Assembly (NCBI RefSeq): GCF_041200175.1 | Contig: NZ_CP165727.1 | Span: 2,170,001 to 2,234,000, forward strand | Reading direction: 5' to 3' | Length of the DNA: 64,000 bases | From: Streptomyces sp. R33 | Lineage (GTDB): Bacteria; Actinomycetota; Actinomycetes; Streptomycetales; Streptomycetaceae | Shown: positions 1-8,374 of the stretch, piece after piece | Layout: the number at the start of each line of letters is the position of its first letter | How positions within the stretch are numbered: position 1 is the first letter of the stretch | Program-made: the position numbers and the translations under genes | The notes under the pieces: generated by a model | Database searches by the model: none | What the model was told of the DNA's origin: nothing | The model's input: only the letters and a program-made list of their open reading frames with translations

Positions 1-2
1 CC

Positions 3-302
3 CCGTACGAAGTCGCCCTGCTCCGCATCGCGCAGTCGGCGCTGGCCAACGTGGTGCGCCACGCCCGCGCGGACCGGGCCGAGATCACCCTGACCTTCAT
101 GGACGCCTCGGTGACCCTGGACGTCGTGGACGACGGCACCGGCTTCGACCCCTCCTGCGCCCCCACCGGCGAGGGCGGGTTCGGCCTCCCCGCCATGCGC
201 TCGCGCGCCGAGACCCTCGGCGGCCTGTTCACGGTCGAGTCCTCCCCCGGCCAGGGCACCGCCGTGGCCGTCACCCTGCCGCTGCCCCTGGAGGCATCCT
301 GA
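3..302 (+). CDS. Sensor histidine kinase, C-terminal fragment (NarL/DesK type)
   Basis: Only the ATP-binding end of this kinase lies in the window; the reading frame is open from the first bases and the start is upstream. Visible landmarks are an N-box (SALANVVRHARAD), a G1 box (DDGTGFDP), a G2 stretch (GGFGLPAMRSRAETLGG) and the closing SSPGQGT motif. This order is typical of the HATPase_c domain of HisKA_3-type kinases, which phosphorylate a LuxR-type response regulator. The stop overlaps the ATG of the next gene (ATGA), so the pair is translationally coupled and is very likely a cognate two-component system. The input domain is missing, so the signal is unknown. Confidence 0.9.
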   Translation, partial: PYEVALLRIAQSALANVVRHARADRAEITLTFMDASVTLDVVDDGTGFDPSCAPTGEGGFGLPAMRSRAETLGGLFTVESSPGQGTAVAVTLPLPLEAS

Positions 303-931
303 TGACGATCCGCCTGCTGCTGGCCGACGACCACCCGGTGGTCCGGGCCGGGCTGCGCGCGGTGCTCGACACCGAGCCGGACTTCGCGGTGGTCGCGGAG
401 GCCGCCACCGCCGAGCGGGCGGTGGAACTGGCCGCCTCGGAACCGGTGGACGTGGTCCTGATGGACCTCCAGTTCGGTACGGGCATGCACGGCTCGGCGG
501 CGACGGCGGCGATCACCGGCCGGCCCGGAGCCCCCCGGGTCCTGGTCCTGACCACGTACGACACGGACGCGGACATCCTGGCGGCGGTGGAGGCGGGCGC
601 CTCGGGCTACCTGCTGAAGGACGCCCCGCCGGAGGAGCTGGCGGCGGCGGTCCGCACCGCGGCGGCGGGCCAGTCGGCGCTGGCCCCGGCGGTCGCGCTG
701 CGCCTGATGGACCGCATGCGCACCCCCGCGGAGGCGCTGACGAAGCGGGAGCTGGAGGTGCTCCAGCTGGTCGCCGACGGCCTGTCGAACCAGCAGATCT
801 CGAAGAAGCTCTTCCTGAGCCAGGCCACGGTCAAATCCCACCTGGTCCACATCTACGCAAAGCTCGGCGTCGACTCCCGCACGTCAGCAGTGGCCACGGC
901 CGCGACCCGCCGCCTGATCCGCACCCCGTAG
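302..931 (+). CDS. LuxR/NarL-family response regulator
   Basis: This 209-residue cytoplasmic regulator has an N-terminal receiver domain (about residues 3-120) and a C-terminal LuxR helix-turn-helix (about 140-200). The receiver shows the acidic pair in LLADDHP, the phospho-acceptor aspartate in DVVLMDLQFG and the conserved lysine in YLLKDAPPEEL. The HTH shows LTKRELEVLQLVADGLSN followed by QATVKSHL. Length is standard for the family. It overlaps the upstream kinase by four bases and is followed by a strong hairpin, so the operon ends here. Targets cannot be inferred. Confidence 0.93.
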   Translation: MTIRLLLADDHPVVRAGLRAVLDTEPDFAVVAEAATAERAVELAASEPVDVVLMDLQFGTGMHGSAATAAITGRPGAPRVLVLTTYDTDADILAAVEAGASGYLLKDAPPEELAAAVRTAAAGQSALAPAVALRLMDRMRTPAEALTKRELEVLQLVADGLSNQQISKKLFLSQATVKSHLVHIYAKLGVDSRTSAVATAATRRLIRTP

Positions 932-973
932 CCACCCCGCCGGCCCCCCGCCCGGCGGGACCCGGCGGGGTGG
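932..973 (+). terminator. GC-rich hairpin after the two-component operon
   Basis: Arms of 12 bases (CCACCCCGCCGG at 932-943 and its complement at 962-973) form a perfect inverted repeat just after the response-regulator stop. There is no clear T-run, as is common in Streptomyces terminators. Confidence 0.6.
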
Positions 974-1126
974 GGTGGAGCGGGGTGGGGCGGGTGGGGC
1001 CTTCCCCCGGGCGGATACACCGGACGGCAGGCGGGTGCCCGGTGTGTCCGCCCGGTTGCATACGGGGTACCGACTGCCGACCAGAGAGCCGCCGGGATCG
1101 GCGTCGGGCTCGCCGTCCGCCTCACC

Positions 1127-1435
1127 GTGTTCACCGCCGCCGTCCTCATCGCCCGCCGTATGCGCACCGGCGCCCGCTGGGCCCGGATCACCCTCGCCGT
1201 CGGCCTCGGTGTCCTCGGCACCGCCTCCATGGTCGCCCAGCCCCTCGGGCACCTCCTCGACGGCGGATCCGTCGCGGCTGCGCTCGACGGGGCCGACGCC
1301 CTCGACCTGGTCTTCGGCGCCAGCCGGGCCGTCCACGTGGCGGCCGTCCTCACGGCCGTGTTCCTGATGTTCCGCCCGGCGTCCAACGCCTGGTTCCGGA
1401 GCTTCCGCAAGCCGGCCCGGGCCGTCCGACCCTGA
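1127..1435 (+). CDS. Small membrane protein, probably N-terminally truncated
   Basis: The frame encodes about 102 residues from GTG 1127. There are roughly three hydrophobic helices (FTAAVLIA; ITLAVGLGVLGTASMVAQPL; AVHVAAVLTAVFLMF) and a basic tail. The same frame stays open upstream to about 1043 with protein-like sequence (QRAAGIGVGLAVRLTV), but no ATG, GTG or TTG starts it there and no good ribosome binding site precedes GTG 1127. It therefore looks like the 3' part of a larger integral-membrane protein whose 5' end has been lost. The family is not recognised. It is convergent with the MocR gene and may be non-functional. Confidence 0.4.
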   Translation: MFTAAVLIARRMRTGARWARITLAVGLGVLGTASMVAQPLGHLLDGGSVAAALDGADALDLVFGASRAVHVAAVLTAVFLMFRPASNAWFRSFRKPARAVRP

Positions 1436-1450
1436 TCCGTCAGACACCCC

Positions 1451-2938
1451 CTAGGCCACCCAGTGCGGCCGCTCCACCGCCGGGGCCAGCGGAACCCCGT
1501 CATGGAACGCGGCCGCCAGCCGCCGCACGGCCTCGTCCAGCCGGTCCGCGGACAACGTGTACGGAATCCGCAGCCGGTGCTCGAACGTCCCGGGGGCCAC
1601 CCCGAACCGCGCCCCCCGCCCGATGTGCACGCCGCAGGCACCGGCCCGCTCCGCCAGCGCCGAGCTCACCGGCTCCCCCAGGTCCACCCACAGCGACAGC
1701 CCACCCGGCGGCACCTGCCACGACCACTCCGGAGTGTGCCGCTCGAGCGCAGCGACCAGCGCCTCCCGCTGCCCCCGCAACTGCGCGAGCCGCGCCGGCA
1801 GGGTCCGCTCCAGCCCCTCCAGCAGCGGCAGCGCCACCAGCTGGTCCAGCACCGACCCCGTCATGTCCGCGGCCACCTTCACCGCCGTCAGCTCGGTGAT
1901 CATCTTCGCGGTGGCCCGTACCCACCCCACGCGCAGCCCGCCCCAGTGCGTCTTGCTGAGCGAGCCGATCGTCACCACGTGGTCCGCCCCGCCCCCCGAT
2001 GCCAGCGAGGCCAGCGGTGGCGGCGACGGCGCGTCCAGGGCGATGTCGGCGATGGTCTCGTCGACCACGAGCCAGGTCCCGGTCCGCCGCGTCGCCGACA
2101 GCAGCCGCAGCCGCTGCTCCTGAGGCATGAGCAGGCCCGTCGGGTTGTGGAAGTCCGGGATCACGTACGCCAGCCTCGGCACGGTCTGGCGCAGCGTGGA
2201 CTCGGCGATCTCCATGTCCCAGCCCGCGTCGGAGACGGCGATCGACCCGGTGCGCAGCCGGGCGTGCCGCAGGGCGTCGAGGGCGTTCGCGTACGTGGGG
2301 TTCTCGGTCACCACCCGGTCCCCGGGCCGGCACAACAGGCTCACGACCAGCGAGAACGCCTGCTGCGCACCGGCCGTGACCAGGATCTGCTCGGGCCGGG
2401 TCGCCAGCCCGCGCCGGGTGAACCGCTCGGCGACGGCGCTGCGCAGGTCGGGCAGCCCGAAGGGGTTGTAGCCGGGGCTCCGGGCGAGGCCCGGCAGCCG
2501 GGGCGCGGCCCACGCGAGGGCCTCGCCGAGGGCTTCCTCGGGGGCGCCCAGGGCGGCGATGGCCAGGTCGATCCCCGGATCGCCGTCGGCGATGTAGCCG
2601 CCGGAGCCGACCAGCAGGTGCGCGCCGACCGGGCCGTGGCCCTCGGGGAGTTCGGTCCAGGTGCCGGATCCGCGCCGGCTGCGGACGTAACCGCTCTCGC
2701 GCAGCAGGTCGTAGGCCCCGGTGACGGTGGCACGGCTGGCGCCGAGTGCCTCGGCGAGCTCGCGCTCGGCGGGCAGCCGTACGTGCAGGGCGATCCGGCC
2801 GTCGAGGATCAGGGTCCGCACGGCGTCGGCGAGGGACCGGTAGCCGGGGCGCGCCAGCACCTCGGAAGGCAGCAGGGCCGCGAGCTGGCGGCTGCCGATG
2901 GTTCTGTCCGCCGTCCGGACGACTCGCCCGTTTGCCAT
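1451..2938 (-). CDS. MocR-type GntR regulator with aminotransferase-like domain
   Basis: This 495-residue transcription factor of the MocR/PdxR class joins an N-terminal GntR winged helix (about residues 25-95: LRLPAERELAEALGASRATV and VRSRRGSGTW in the wing) to a PLP-dependent class I aminotransferase fold. The fold shows GYNPFGLPDLR, NPTGLL, the cofactor lysine in GSLSKTHWGGLRVGWV, and a C-terminal GLSLWVDL. These proteins sense PLP or an amino compound and usually control a divergent gene. The start was put at ATG 2938 because the GntR domain begins soon after it. The upstream DNA carries a 10-bp inverted repeat (2949-2980) that is a likely operator. The true target is unknown. Confidence 0.9.
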   Translation of the reverse strand: MANGRVVRTADRTIGSRQLAALLPSEVLARPGYRSLADAVRTLILDGRIALHVRLPAERELAEALGASRATVTGAYDLLRESGYVRSRRGSGTWTELPEGHGPVGAHLLVGSGGYIADGDPGIDLAIAALGAPEEALGEALAWAAPRLPGLARSPGYNPFGLPDLRSAVAERFTRRGLATRPEQILVTAGAQQAFSLVVSLLCRPGDRVVTENPTYANALDALRHARLRTGSIAVSDAGWDMEIAESTLRQTVPRLAYVIPDFHNPTGLLMPQEQRLRLLSATRRTGTWLVVDETIADIALDAPSPPPLASLASGGGADHVVTIGSLSKTHWGGLRVGWVRATAKMITELTAVKVAADMTGSVLDQLVALPLLEGLERTLPARLAQLRGQREALVAALERHTPEWSWQVPPGGLSLWVDLGEPVSSALAERAGACGVHIGRGARFGVAPGTFEHRLRIPYTLSADRLDEAVRRLAAAFHDGVPLAPAVERPHWVA

Positions 2939-2948
2939 GCCAACCTCC

Positions 2949-2980
2949 CCTGATTGGCTCTGCCTGCCAGGCCAATCAGG
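2949..2980. promoter_or_regulatory. Inverted-repeat operator candidate upstream of the MocR gene
   Basis: Arms CCTGATTGGC (2949-2958) and GCCAATCAGG (2971-2980) are perfectly complementary around a 12-base spacer. Further ATTGGC half-sites follow at about 2995-3014. The position, just upstream of the MocR start and before a divergent reading frame, fits autoregulation by the MocR protein. Confidence 0.55.
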
Positions 2981-3025
2981 GTCCAGACTCGCGGTATTGG
3001 CCCCCGATTGGCAAGGAGACCACCC

Positions 3026-3244
3026 ATGCCGAGCACGCCGACCCCACTGACCGACCGCGCCGAACGCGCCCTGGCGGCTGCCTTGGAGAACCGGATCTCC
3101 GAGCCGCTGCGCCTCGGGCCCGCCCTGGCCTCCGTACGACGCCTGCTGGCGCGGCGGCCACGCACCGGCCCGCAGGGGCGAGAATCGCTGACATGCCGAC
3201 CCACGCAGACTCGACCTCAACCCCCCGGACCCCTGACCCCGTGA
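3026..3244 (+). CDS. Hypothetical 72-residue protein divergent from MocR
   Basis: ATG 3026 is preceded by a good ribosome binding site (AAGGAG, 8 bases upstream). The frame encodes a short arginine- and alanine-rich polypeptide whose first 45 residues look helical (RAERALAAALENRISEPLRL); the remainder is proline-rich. It overlaps the start of the nucleotidyltransferase gene in another frame. No family is recognised. It may be a remnant of the original MocR target gene or a leader peptide; the strong SD and the divergent operator are the only support. Confidence 0.35.
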   Translation: MPSTPTPLTDRAERALAAALENRISEPLRLGPALASVRRLLARRPRTGPQGRESLTCRPTQTRPQPPGPLTP

Positions 3245-3822
3245 TCGCGGGCCTGCTCCTCGCGGCCGGCGGCGGGCGCCGCCTGGGCGGGCGCCCCAAG
3301 GCCCTGCTCACGTACCGCGGGCGCCCGCTCGTGGAGAACGCGGTACGGGTGCTGCGCGAGGCGGGCTGCGGTCCGCTGCACGTGGTGCTCGGCGCCGGCG
3401 CCCGCGAGGTCCGCGAGCAGGCGGACCTGACCGGCTGCGTGGTCGTGGACAACCCCGACTGGGCGGAGGGCATGGGCTCCTCCCTGCGCGTCGGGCTCGC
3501 CTCGCTCGCCGGTACGGGCGCCTCGGCGGCCCTCGTCTCGCTGGTGGACCAGCCGGGCATCGGCCCCTCGGCGGTGGCGCGGGTCCGGGAGGCGTACCGC
3601 TCCCCCGCGAGCCTGGTCGCGGCGGCCTACGGCGGGGAGCGCGGCCATCCGGTGCTCTTCGGAGCGGACCGCTGGGCGGACATCGCGGCGACGGCGACGG
3701 GAGACAAGGGCGCGCGGGTCCATCTGACAGAACACGCGAACGAGCTCACGCTGGTGGAGTGCGGGGACGTCGCCGAGGCCTTCGACATCGACACCCCGCC
3801 CGACCTGGCACGACTGGCTTGA
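3193..3822 (+). CDS. MobA/MocA-like NTP transferase
   Basis: The 209-residue protein belongs to the GT-A-fold NTP transferase group that includes MobA, MocA and CoxI-type molybdenum-cofactor nucleotidyltransferases. The nucleotide-binding signature is at the start (LLLAAGGGRRLGGRPKALL), followed by the metal-binding region SLVDQPGI and the acceptor-side motif ERGHPVLFG. The ATG at 3193 gives about 17 extra residues; GTG 3241 begins exactly at the conserved strand and is an alternative. Xanthine dehydrogenase maturation is a role of some relatives and would fit the purine cluster downstream, but no such oxidase is in the window, so the substrate is uncertain. Confidence 0.8.
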   Translation: MPTHADSTSTPRTPDPVIAGLLLAAGGGRRLGGRPKALLTYRGRPLVENAVRVLREAGCGPLHVVLGAGAREVREQADLTGCVVVDNPDWAEGMGSSLRVGLASLAGTGASAALVSLVDQPGIGPSAVARVREAYRSPASLVAAAYGGERGHPVLFGADRWADIAATATGDKGARVHLTEHANELTLVECGDVAEAFDIDTPPDLARLA

Positions 3823-3925
3823 GCGGAGGTCGAGCAGCAGTTGAGCGGGCAGTGACGAAGGTGGCACTGAGGGCCACCGGGCGCCAGAGTCTGTCGACTC
3901 GGAGAATCTCGACATCAACAAACCA

Positions 3926-3954
3926 TTGAACTTCCACCATAAGGAAATTACTAT
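3926..3954 (+). promoter_or_regulatory. aceB promoter with TTCC-N7-GGAA operator
   Basis: A -35-like TTGAAC (3926-3931) and a -10-like TACTAT (3949-3954) are 17 bases apart, and the 15-mer TTCCACCATAAGGAA (3932-3946) fills the spacer. The same TTCC-N7-GGAA layout occurs upstream of hyi (17390) and twice upstream of gcl (23889, 23910), so this is a likely repressor site of a shared glyoxylate regulon. Confidence 0.65.
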
Positions 3955-4095
3955 CCACTGGTCAGAAGCGCCCTGAACCCCCAGACGGCGCCCGCGACCG
4001 TATCCCGGAACTCTCCACACCCGGCGGCACTGCGTGCCGTCCTGCGCGAGCATTCCCCGCGGCCGCCAGGCACCGCCGCTGAAGGAGTGACAGAT

Positions 4096-5715
4096 ATGTC
4101 CGCACCAGCGCCGTCATCGCTGGCCATCGTCGACGCCGAGCCCCTGCCCCGGCAGGACGAAGTCCTGACCGAGGCGGCCCTCGCGTTCGTGGCCGAGCTC
4201 CACCGGCGGTTCACGCCCCGCCGTGACGAGCTCCTCGCCCGTCGCGCAGAGCGCCGCGCCGAAATCGCCCGCACCTCCCACCTCGACTTCCTCCCGGACA
4301 CCGCACAGGTCCGCGAGGGCGACTGGAAGGTCGCGCCGGCCCCGGCCGCGCTGAACGACCGCCGTGTGGAGATCACCGGTCCGACCGACCGCAAGATGAC
4401 CATCAACGCCCTGAACTCGGGCGCCAAGGTCTGGCTCGCCGACTTCGAGGACGCCTCGGCCCCCACCTGGGAGAACGTCGTCCTCGGCCAGCTCAACCTC
4501 ATCGACGCCTACGAGCGCCGCATCGACTTCACGGACCCGCGCACGGGCAAGTCGTACGCCCTGAAGCCCGCCGAGCAGCTGGCGACCGTCGTGATGCGCC
4601 CGCGCGGCTGGCACCTGGTGGAGCGCCACCTCCAGGTCGAGGGCCGTCCGGTCCCCGGCGCCCTGGTCGACTTCGGCCTGTACTTCTTCCACAACGCCAA
4701 GCGCCTCATCTCGCTCGGCAAGGGCCCGTACTTCTACCTGCCGAAGACGGAGTCGCACCTGGAGGCGCGCCTCTGGAACGAGATCTTCGTCTTCGCGCAG
4801 GACTACGTCGGCATCCCGCAGGGCACGGTCCGCGCGACCGTCCTGATCGAGACCATCACGGCCGCGTACGAGATGGAGGAGATCCTCTACGAGCTGCGCG
4901 ACCACGCGGCGGGCCTGAACGCGGGCCGCTGGGACTACCTCTTCTCCATCGTGAAGAACTTCCGTGACGGCGGCGAGAAGTTCGTCCTGCCGGACCGCAA
5001 CGCGGTGACGATGACGGCCCCGTTCATGCGGGCGTACACCGAACTCCTGGTCCGCACCTGCCACAAGCGCGGCGCGCACGCCATCGGCGGCATGGCCGCC
5101 TTCATCCCGTCCCGCAAGGACGCGGAGGCCAACAAGGTCGCGTTCGACAAGGTCAAGGCCGACAAGGACCGCGAGGCGGGCGACGGCTTCGACGGCTCGT
5201 GGGTCGCCCACCCCGACCTGGTCCCGATCGCGATGGCGTCCTTCGACGCGGTGCTCGGCGAGAAGCCGAACCAGAAGGACCGCCTGCGCGAGGACGTCTC
5301 CGTCGCCCCCGGCGAGCTGATCGCGATCGACTCCCTGGACGCCCGACCGACGTACGAGGGCCTGCGCAACGCGGTCCAGGTCGGCATCCGCTACATCGAG
5401 GCCTGGCTGCGCGGCCTGGGCGCGGTCGGCATCTTCGGCCTGATGGAGGACGCGGCCACCGCCGAGATCTCGCGCTCGCAGATCTGGCAGTGGATCAACG
5501 CGGGCGTCGTCTTCGAGAACGGCGAGGCGGCCACCGCCGACCTCACCCGCAAGATCGCCGCCGAGGAACTGGCCGCGATCCGCGCCGAGATCGGCGAGGA
5601 GGCCTTCGCGGCCGGCAAGTGGCAGCAGGCCCACGACCTCCTCCTCCAGGTCTCCCTGGACGCGGACTACGCGGACTTCCTCACCCTCCCGGCCTACGAC
5701 CAGCTCGTGGGCTGA
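4096..5715 (+). CDS. aceB: Malate synthase A
   Basis: Malate synthase condenses glyoxylate with acetyl-CoA to form malate in the cytosol. The 539-residue length is normal for the A isoform. Recognisable stretches include DRKMTINALNSGAKVWLADFEDA, MRPRGWHLVE, the family motif around KTESHLEARLWNEIF (about residue 220) and RPTYEGLRNAVQVGIRYIEAWL. ATG 4096 follows GAAGGAG; the GTG nine bases upstream overlaps that SD and is less likely. An operator of the type also found at hyi and gcl lies in its promoter, tying it to disposal of glyoxylate from purine breakdown. No isocitrate lyase is present nearby. Confidence 0.96.
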   Translation: MSAPAPSSLAIVDAEPLPRQDEVLTEAALAFVAELHRRFTPRRDELLARRAERRAEIARTSHLDFLPDTAQVREGDWKVAPAPAALNDRRVEITGPTDRKMTINALNSGAKVWLADFEDASAPTWENVVLGQLNLIDAYERRIDFTDPRTGKSYALKPAEQLATVVMRPRGWHLVERHLQVEGRPVPGALVDFGLYFFHNAKRLISLGKGPYFYLPKTESHLEARLWNEIFVFAQDYVGIPQGTVRATVLIETITAAYEMEEILYELRDHAAGLNAGRWDYLFSIVKNFRDGGEKFVLPDRNAVTMTAPFMRAYTELLVRTCHKRGAHAIGGMAAFIPSRKDAEANKVAFDKVKADKDREAGDGFDGSWVAHPDLVPIAMASFDAVLGEKPNQKDRLREDVSVAPGELIAIDSLDARPTYEGLRNAVQVGIRYIEAWLRGLGAVGIFGLMEDAATAEISRSQIWQWINAGVVFENGEAATADLTRKIAAEELAAIRAEIGEEAFAAGKWQQAHDLLLQVSLDADYADFLTLPAYDQLVG

Positions 5716-5801
5716 CCCCGGAAGTCGACTGATTCGCACAGCAGCCGACCCCACTCCGCCTCCGCGCCACACCAGGCCCGGGGGCGGAGCCGTTTCGTGC
5801 C

Positions 5802-6833
5802 TCAGGCGCTCAATCGCCATGCCGCGTAGGCGAGGTGCTGGCTGTGGCCCGCCCGGATCCACGACTCGGCGTTGCCGACGCCGGGGGTTCCCGTACCCGT
5901 GGCGCACGCGTGCAGCCAGCGGTCACCCTCACTGAACCCGGCTCCGCGGAACTCGGGCTCGGCGATCATCCGGCGGGCGATCTCCCGTACCTCTTCGGCA
6001 TGCCCGTCCCCGATCGTGGGCGCCTTGGCCAGCAGGAACGTACGGTCCGTCGTGTAGCGCAGGACGCCCCAGGGCGCGCCGCCGCCCGCGCCGGCGTCGG
6101 CCGCGAAGGCGTGGTGGGCGCCGTAGTCCCCGTAGGTGACGTCGACGGGGAGCTCCGGCCGGGCGTGGCGGACCATGTGCCAGACGTCCCAGTCGTGTCG
6201 CTGCGCCTCGATCGGCCCCCACCCCGACGGCTCGGGCGTGGTGGGCGGAAAGGAACCGGCCAGAAGCACGATCGAGCGCCATCGGGTGAGCGGGCCGAGC
6301 AATTCCAGGGCGCGCAGGGCGCACTTGTCCGCCTGGTGGTCCTCCTCGGTGACCGCCTCCAGGTCCAGCAGCAGGTCCACCGGCAGGTCCCGGGCGAGGT
6401 CCCAACCGGCCAGGCGCTCGACGAGCCGGCGCACCTCCTCGGCACCCTGCTCCGTGGAGGCGTCGGCCGCACGGACCCGCAGCCCGAGGCCGTTCCCGCA
6501 GGCCCGGGCGAAGTCCGCGCAACCGGACTGCTGCCAGTCGGGCCGGCCCGGGCCGGTGACCGGCCGGAGCGGCGTGTGGAGCAGGTACGGCCAGAGCCCC
6601 TCCGTGACGGCGCGCGGCGCACCCTCGAGGTGCCGGGCGTCCACCCAGGCGGGCGTGGCCCGTTGGGCGGCGACGACGGCGCCGGGCGGTCCGGGCGGTC
6701 CGGCCGGATTCGTACGCAGCGGGATCGTCCACAGCGGTGAGACGGCCGCCTGCAGGAACGGCGCCAGCCGGGAGTACGCCGCGAGCGGGCCGCGGCGCAT
6801 CGGCAGGACGGGTACGTAGAGCGGCTCGACCAT
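5802..6833 (-). CDS. Beta family protein (T4 beta-protein-like)
   Basis: The 343-residue protein starts at ATG 6833 behind GGGGGAGCC and opens with YVPVLPMRRGPLAAYSRLAP, the characteristic beginning of the T4 beta-protein-like family (PF14350 by recollection). In that family many members are uncharacterised proteins of phage or defence contexts. Acidic and tryptophan-rich segments (DLPVDLLLDLEAV; SGWGPIEAQRHDWDVWHMV; RHARPELPVDVTYGDYG) continue the typical pattern, and EGDRWLHACATGTGTPGVGN is near the C-terminus. It stands alone between aceB and the lipase gene, on the opposite strand. No enzymatic residues are assigned and the function is unknown. Confidence 0.7.
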   Translation of the reverse strand: MVEPLYVPVLPMRRGPLAAYSRLAPFLQAAVSPLWTIPLRTNPAGPPGPPGAVVAAQRATPAWVDARHLEGAPRAVTEGLWPYLLHTPLRPVTGPGRPDWQQSGCADFARACGNGLGLRVRAADASTEQGAEEVRRLVERLAGWDLARDLPVDLLLDLEAVTEEDHQADKCALRALELLGPLTRWRSIVLLAGSFPPTTPEPSGWGPIEAQRHDWDVWHMVRHARPELPVDVTYGDYGAHHAFAADAGAGGGAPWGVLRYTTDRTFLLAKAPTIGDGHAEEVREIARRMIAEPEFRGAGFSEGDRWLHACATGTGTPGVGNAESWIRAGHSQHLAYAAWRLSA

Positions 6834-6947
6834 GGTGGCTCCCCCGTTGACCGCCTTGGTTGCGCTTCTGTTCACAGGGTGAGCGTGAACGGCCGCCGAG
6901 GGAACGGCGCAATCCGGCCAGGGGCGGGACGGGGCGGCGCGGCGGCT

Positions 6948-7011
6948 GACGGGCCGACCGATCGATCGGTTGTTACTCCATCGTAACTTTCCTGTACCTA
7001 GCGGTAACAAC
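6948..7011. promoter_or_regulatory. Palindromic region between beta-family and lipase genes
   Basis: The spacer holds a palindrome centred on CGATCGATCG (about 6957-6970) and a perfect 8-base inverted repeat GTTGTTAC (6969-6976) with GTAACAAC (7004-7011). A third GTAAC sits inside at 6983-6987. It is upstream of both divergent genes and looks like a regulator binding region; the regulator is unknown. Confidence 0.4.
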
Positions 7012-7120
7012 GCGCGCCGTGTCACCTTTCCGATGCCACCGGCCGGCGGTACCCCCACTTCCCCAGCCATGCGCCGGAGTTCGCTCCGGCTTCGCCATGG
7101 CCGACCGCAGGAGTTCCGCC

Positions 7121-8311
7121 GTGATCGGATTCCGCAACGCCAGCAAGGACCCAGCCCGCAGTCGAGTGCGACGACTCGCCGGGGGCGGGTTGGTTCTGCC
7201 GCTCACCGTCAGTGCGCTGGTCGCCGGCTCCGCCGGGACCTCCGTGGCCAGTCCCGGGACCGGGCCCACCGCCGTGGTCTCCATGGGCGACAGCTACATC
7301 TCCGGCGAGGCCGGCCGCTGGAAGGGCAACAGCCTGACCAACAGCGGGAACCGGACCGGGACCGACCGCGCGTGGGTCTCCGGGAGCACCTACGACCCCG
7401 CCAAGGTGTACGGCACCACCGCCGGCGGGTGCCACCGCTCCGACTCCGCCGAGGTCAAGAGCGCCGGGGCGATCGCCGACGTGGCCGTGAACCTGGCCTG
7501 CTCCGGGGCGATTTCCGAGAACGTCTTCCGCGCCTCCAACGGCGGCGTGCCCTTCAAGGGCGAGGCCCCGCAGGCCGATCAGCTGGCCGCCGTGGCCGCC
7601 GCCAACAACGTCAAGGTCATCGCGCTGTCCATCGGCGGCAACGACCTCGGCTTCGCCGACATCATCAAGGACTGCGCCCTCGACTTCGTCATCTGGAACT
7701 CGTACTGCTACGACGACCAGCAGTACGGGGTCGACCAGAAGATCGACGGCGTCATGGCGAACGTCGGCAAGTCCGTGGACGAGATCCGCGCCGTGATGCG
7801 GACCGCCGGGTACACCGACTCCTCGTACCGGATCGTGCTGCAGTCCTACCCGTCACCCATCCCGCGCGGCGCCGAGAACCGGTACACGCAGAGCGACTGG
7901 AGCCGCCTCAACACCGGCGGCTGCCCCTTCTGGAACCGGGACTCCGACTGGGCGCGCGACTCGCTCGTGCCGCAGATCGCCGGTCGCCTCAAGGGGGTTG
8001 CCGCCGCCAAGGGCGTGCAGTTCCTGGACCTGCGGGACATGATGCAGGGCCGTGAGGTGTGCGCGAAGGCCAGCCAGCAGGTGACCACCTCGGCTCCCGC
8101 CTCGGCGAAGACGAGCGAGTGGGCGCGCTGGATCGACAGCAGCGAGACGCAGGGGCCGGTCCAGGAGTCCATGCACCCGAACTACTTCGGCCAGCTGGCC
8201 GTCGGCCGCTGCCTGGCCCTGGCGGTCGCCCAGCCCGCGAACTCCGCCGCCGGCTGCAAGAACACCGCCGGAGCGGACCAGACGGGCATGTTCCTGACGC
8301 CCACCCCCTGA
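7121..8311 (+). CDS. Secreted SGNH/GDSL-family hydrolase (lipase/esterase-like)
   Basis: This is an exported esterase-like enzyme. GTG 7121 was chosen because GCAGGAG lies seven bases upstream and the residues that follow form a signal peptide (basic start, then LAGGGLVLPLTVSALVAGSAGTSVAS). The mature part opens with block I VVSMGDSYISGEA, in which Asp-Ser replaces the textbook GDSL order as in many actinobacterial SGNH enzymes. It then shows the glycine/asparagine blocks (LACSGA; LSIGGNDLGF) and the C-terminal histidine block (ESMHPNYFGQ). Substrate is not predictable. ATG 7097 would add eight residues before the signal. A strong hairpin follows the stop. Confidence 0.88.
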   Translation: MIGFRNASKDPARSRVRRLAGGGLVLPLTVSALVAGSAGTSVASPGTGPTAVVSMGDSYISGEAGRWKGNSLTNSGNRTGTDRAWVSGSTYDPAKVYGTTAGGCHRSDSAEVKSAGAIADVAVNLACSGAISENVFRASNGGVPFKGEAPQADQLAAVAAANNVKVIALSIGGNDLGFADIIKDCALDFVIWNSYCYDDQQYGVDQKIDGVMANVGKSVDEIRAVMRTAGYTDSSYRIVLQSYPSPIPRGAENRYTQSDWSRLNTGGCPFWNRDSDWARDSLVPQIAGRLKGVAAAKGVQFLDLRDMMQGREVCAKASQQVTTSAPASAKTSEWARWIDSSETQGPVQESMHPNYFGQLAVGRCLALAVAQPANSAAGCKNTAGADQTGMFLTPTP

Positions 8312-8332
8312 CGGGGACATGCGTGCCGTGCG

Positions 8333-8362
8333 GGGCGTCCGCGGAGAGCTCCGCGGGCGCCC
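8333..8362. terminator. Bidirectional terminator between lipase and TetR genes
   Basis: Arms at 8333-8346 and 8349-8362 (GGGCGTCCGCGGAG with its complement, one G-T pair) form a 14-bp hairpin followed by CTTTCG on the plus strand. It separates two convergent genes. Confidence 0.7.
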
Positions 8363-8374
8363 TTTCGCGTTCGA

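Noticed and set aside
4114-5907. Long open frame antisense to aceB
   Set aside because: Mirror of a GC-rich coding frame; residues are dominated by Arg, Gly, Val and Asp with no motif, and the sense frame is malate synthase.
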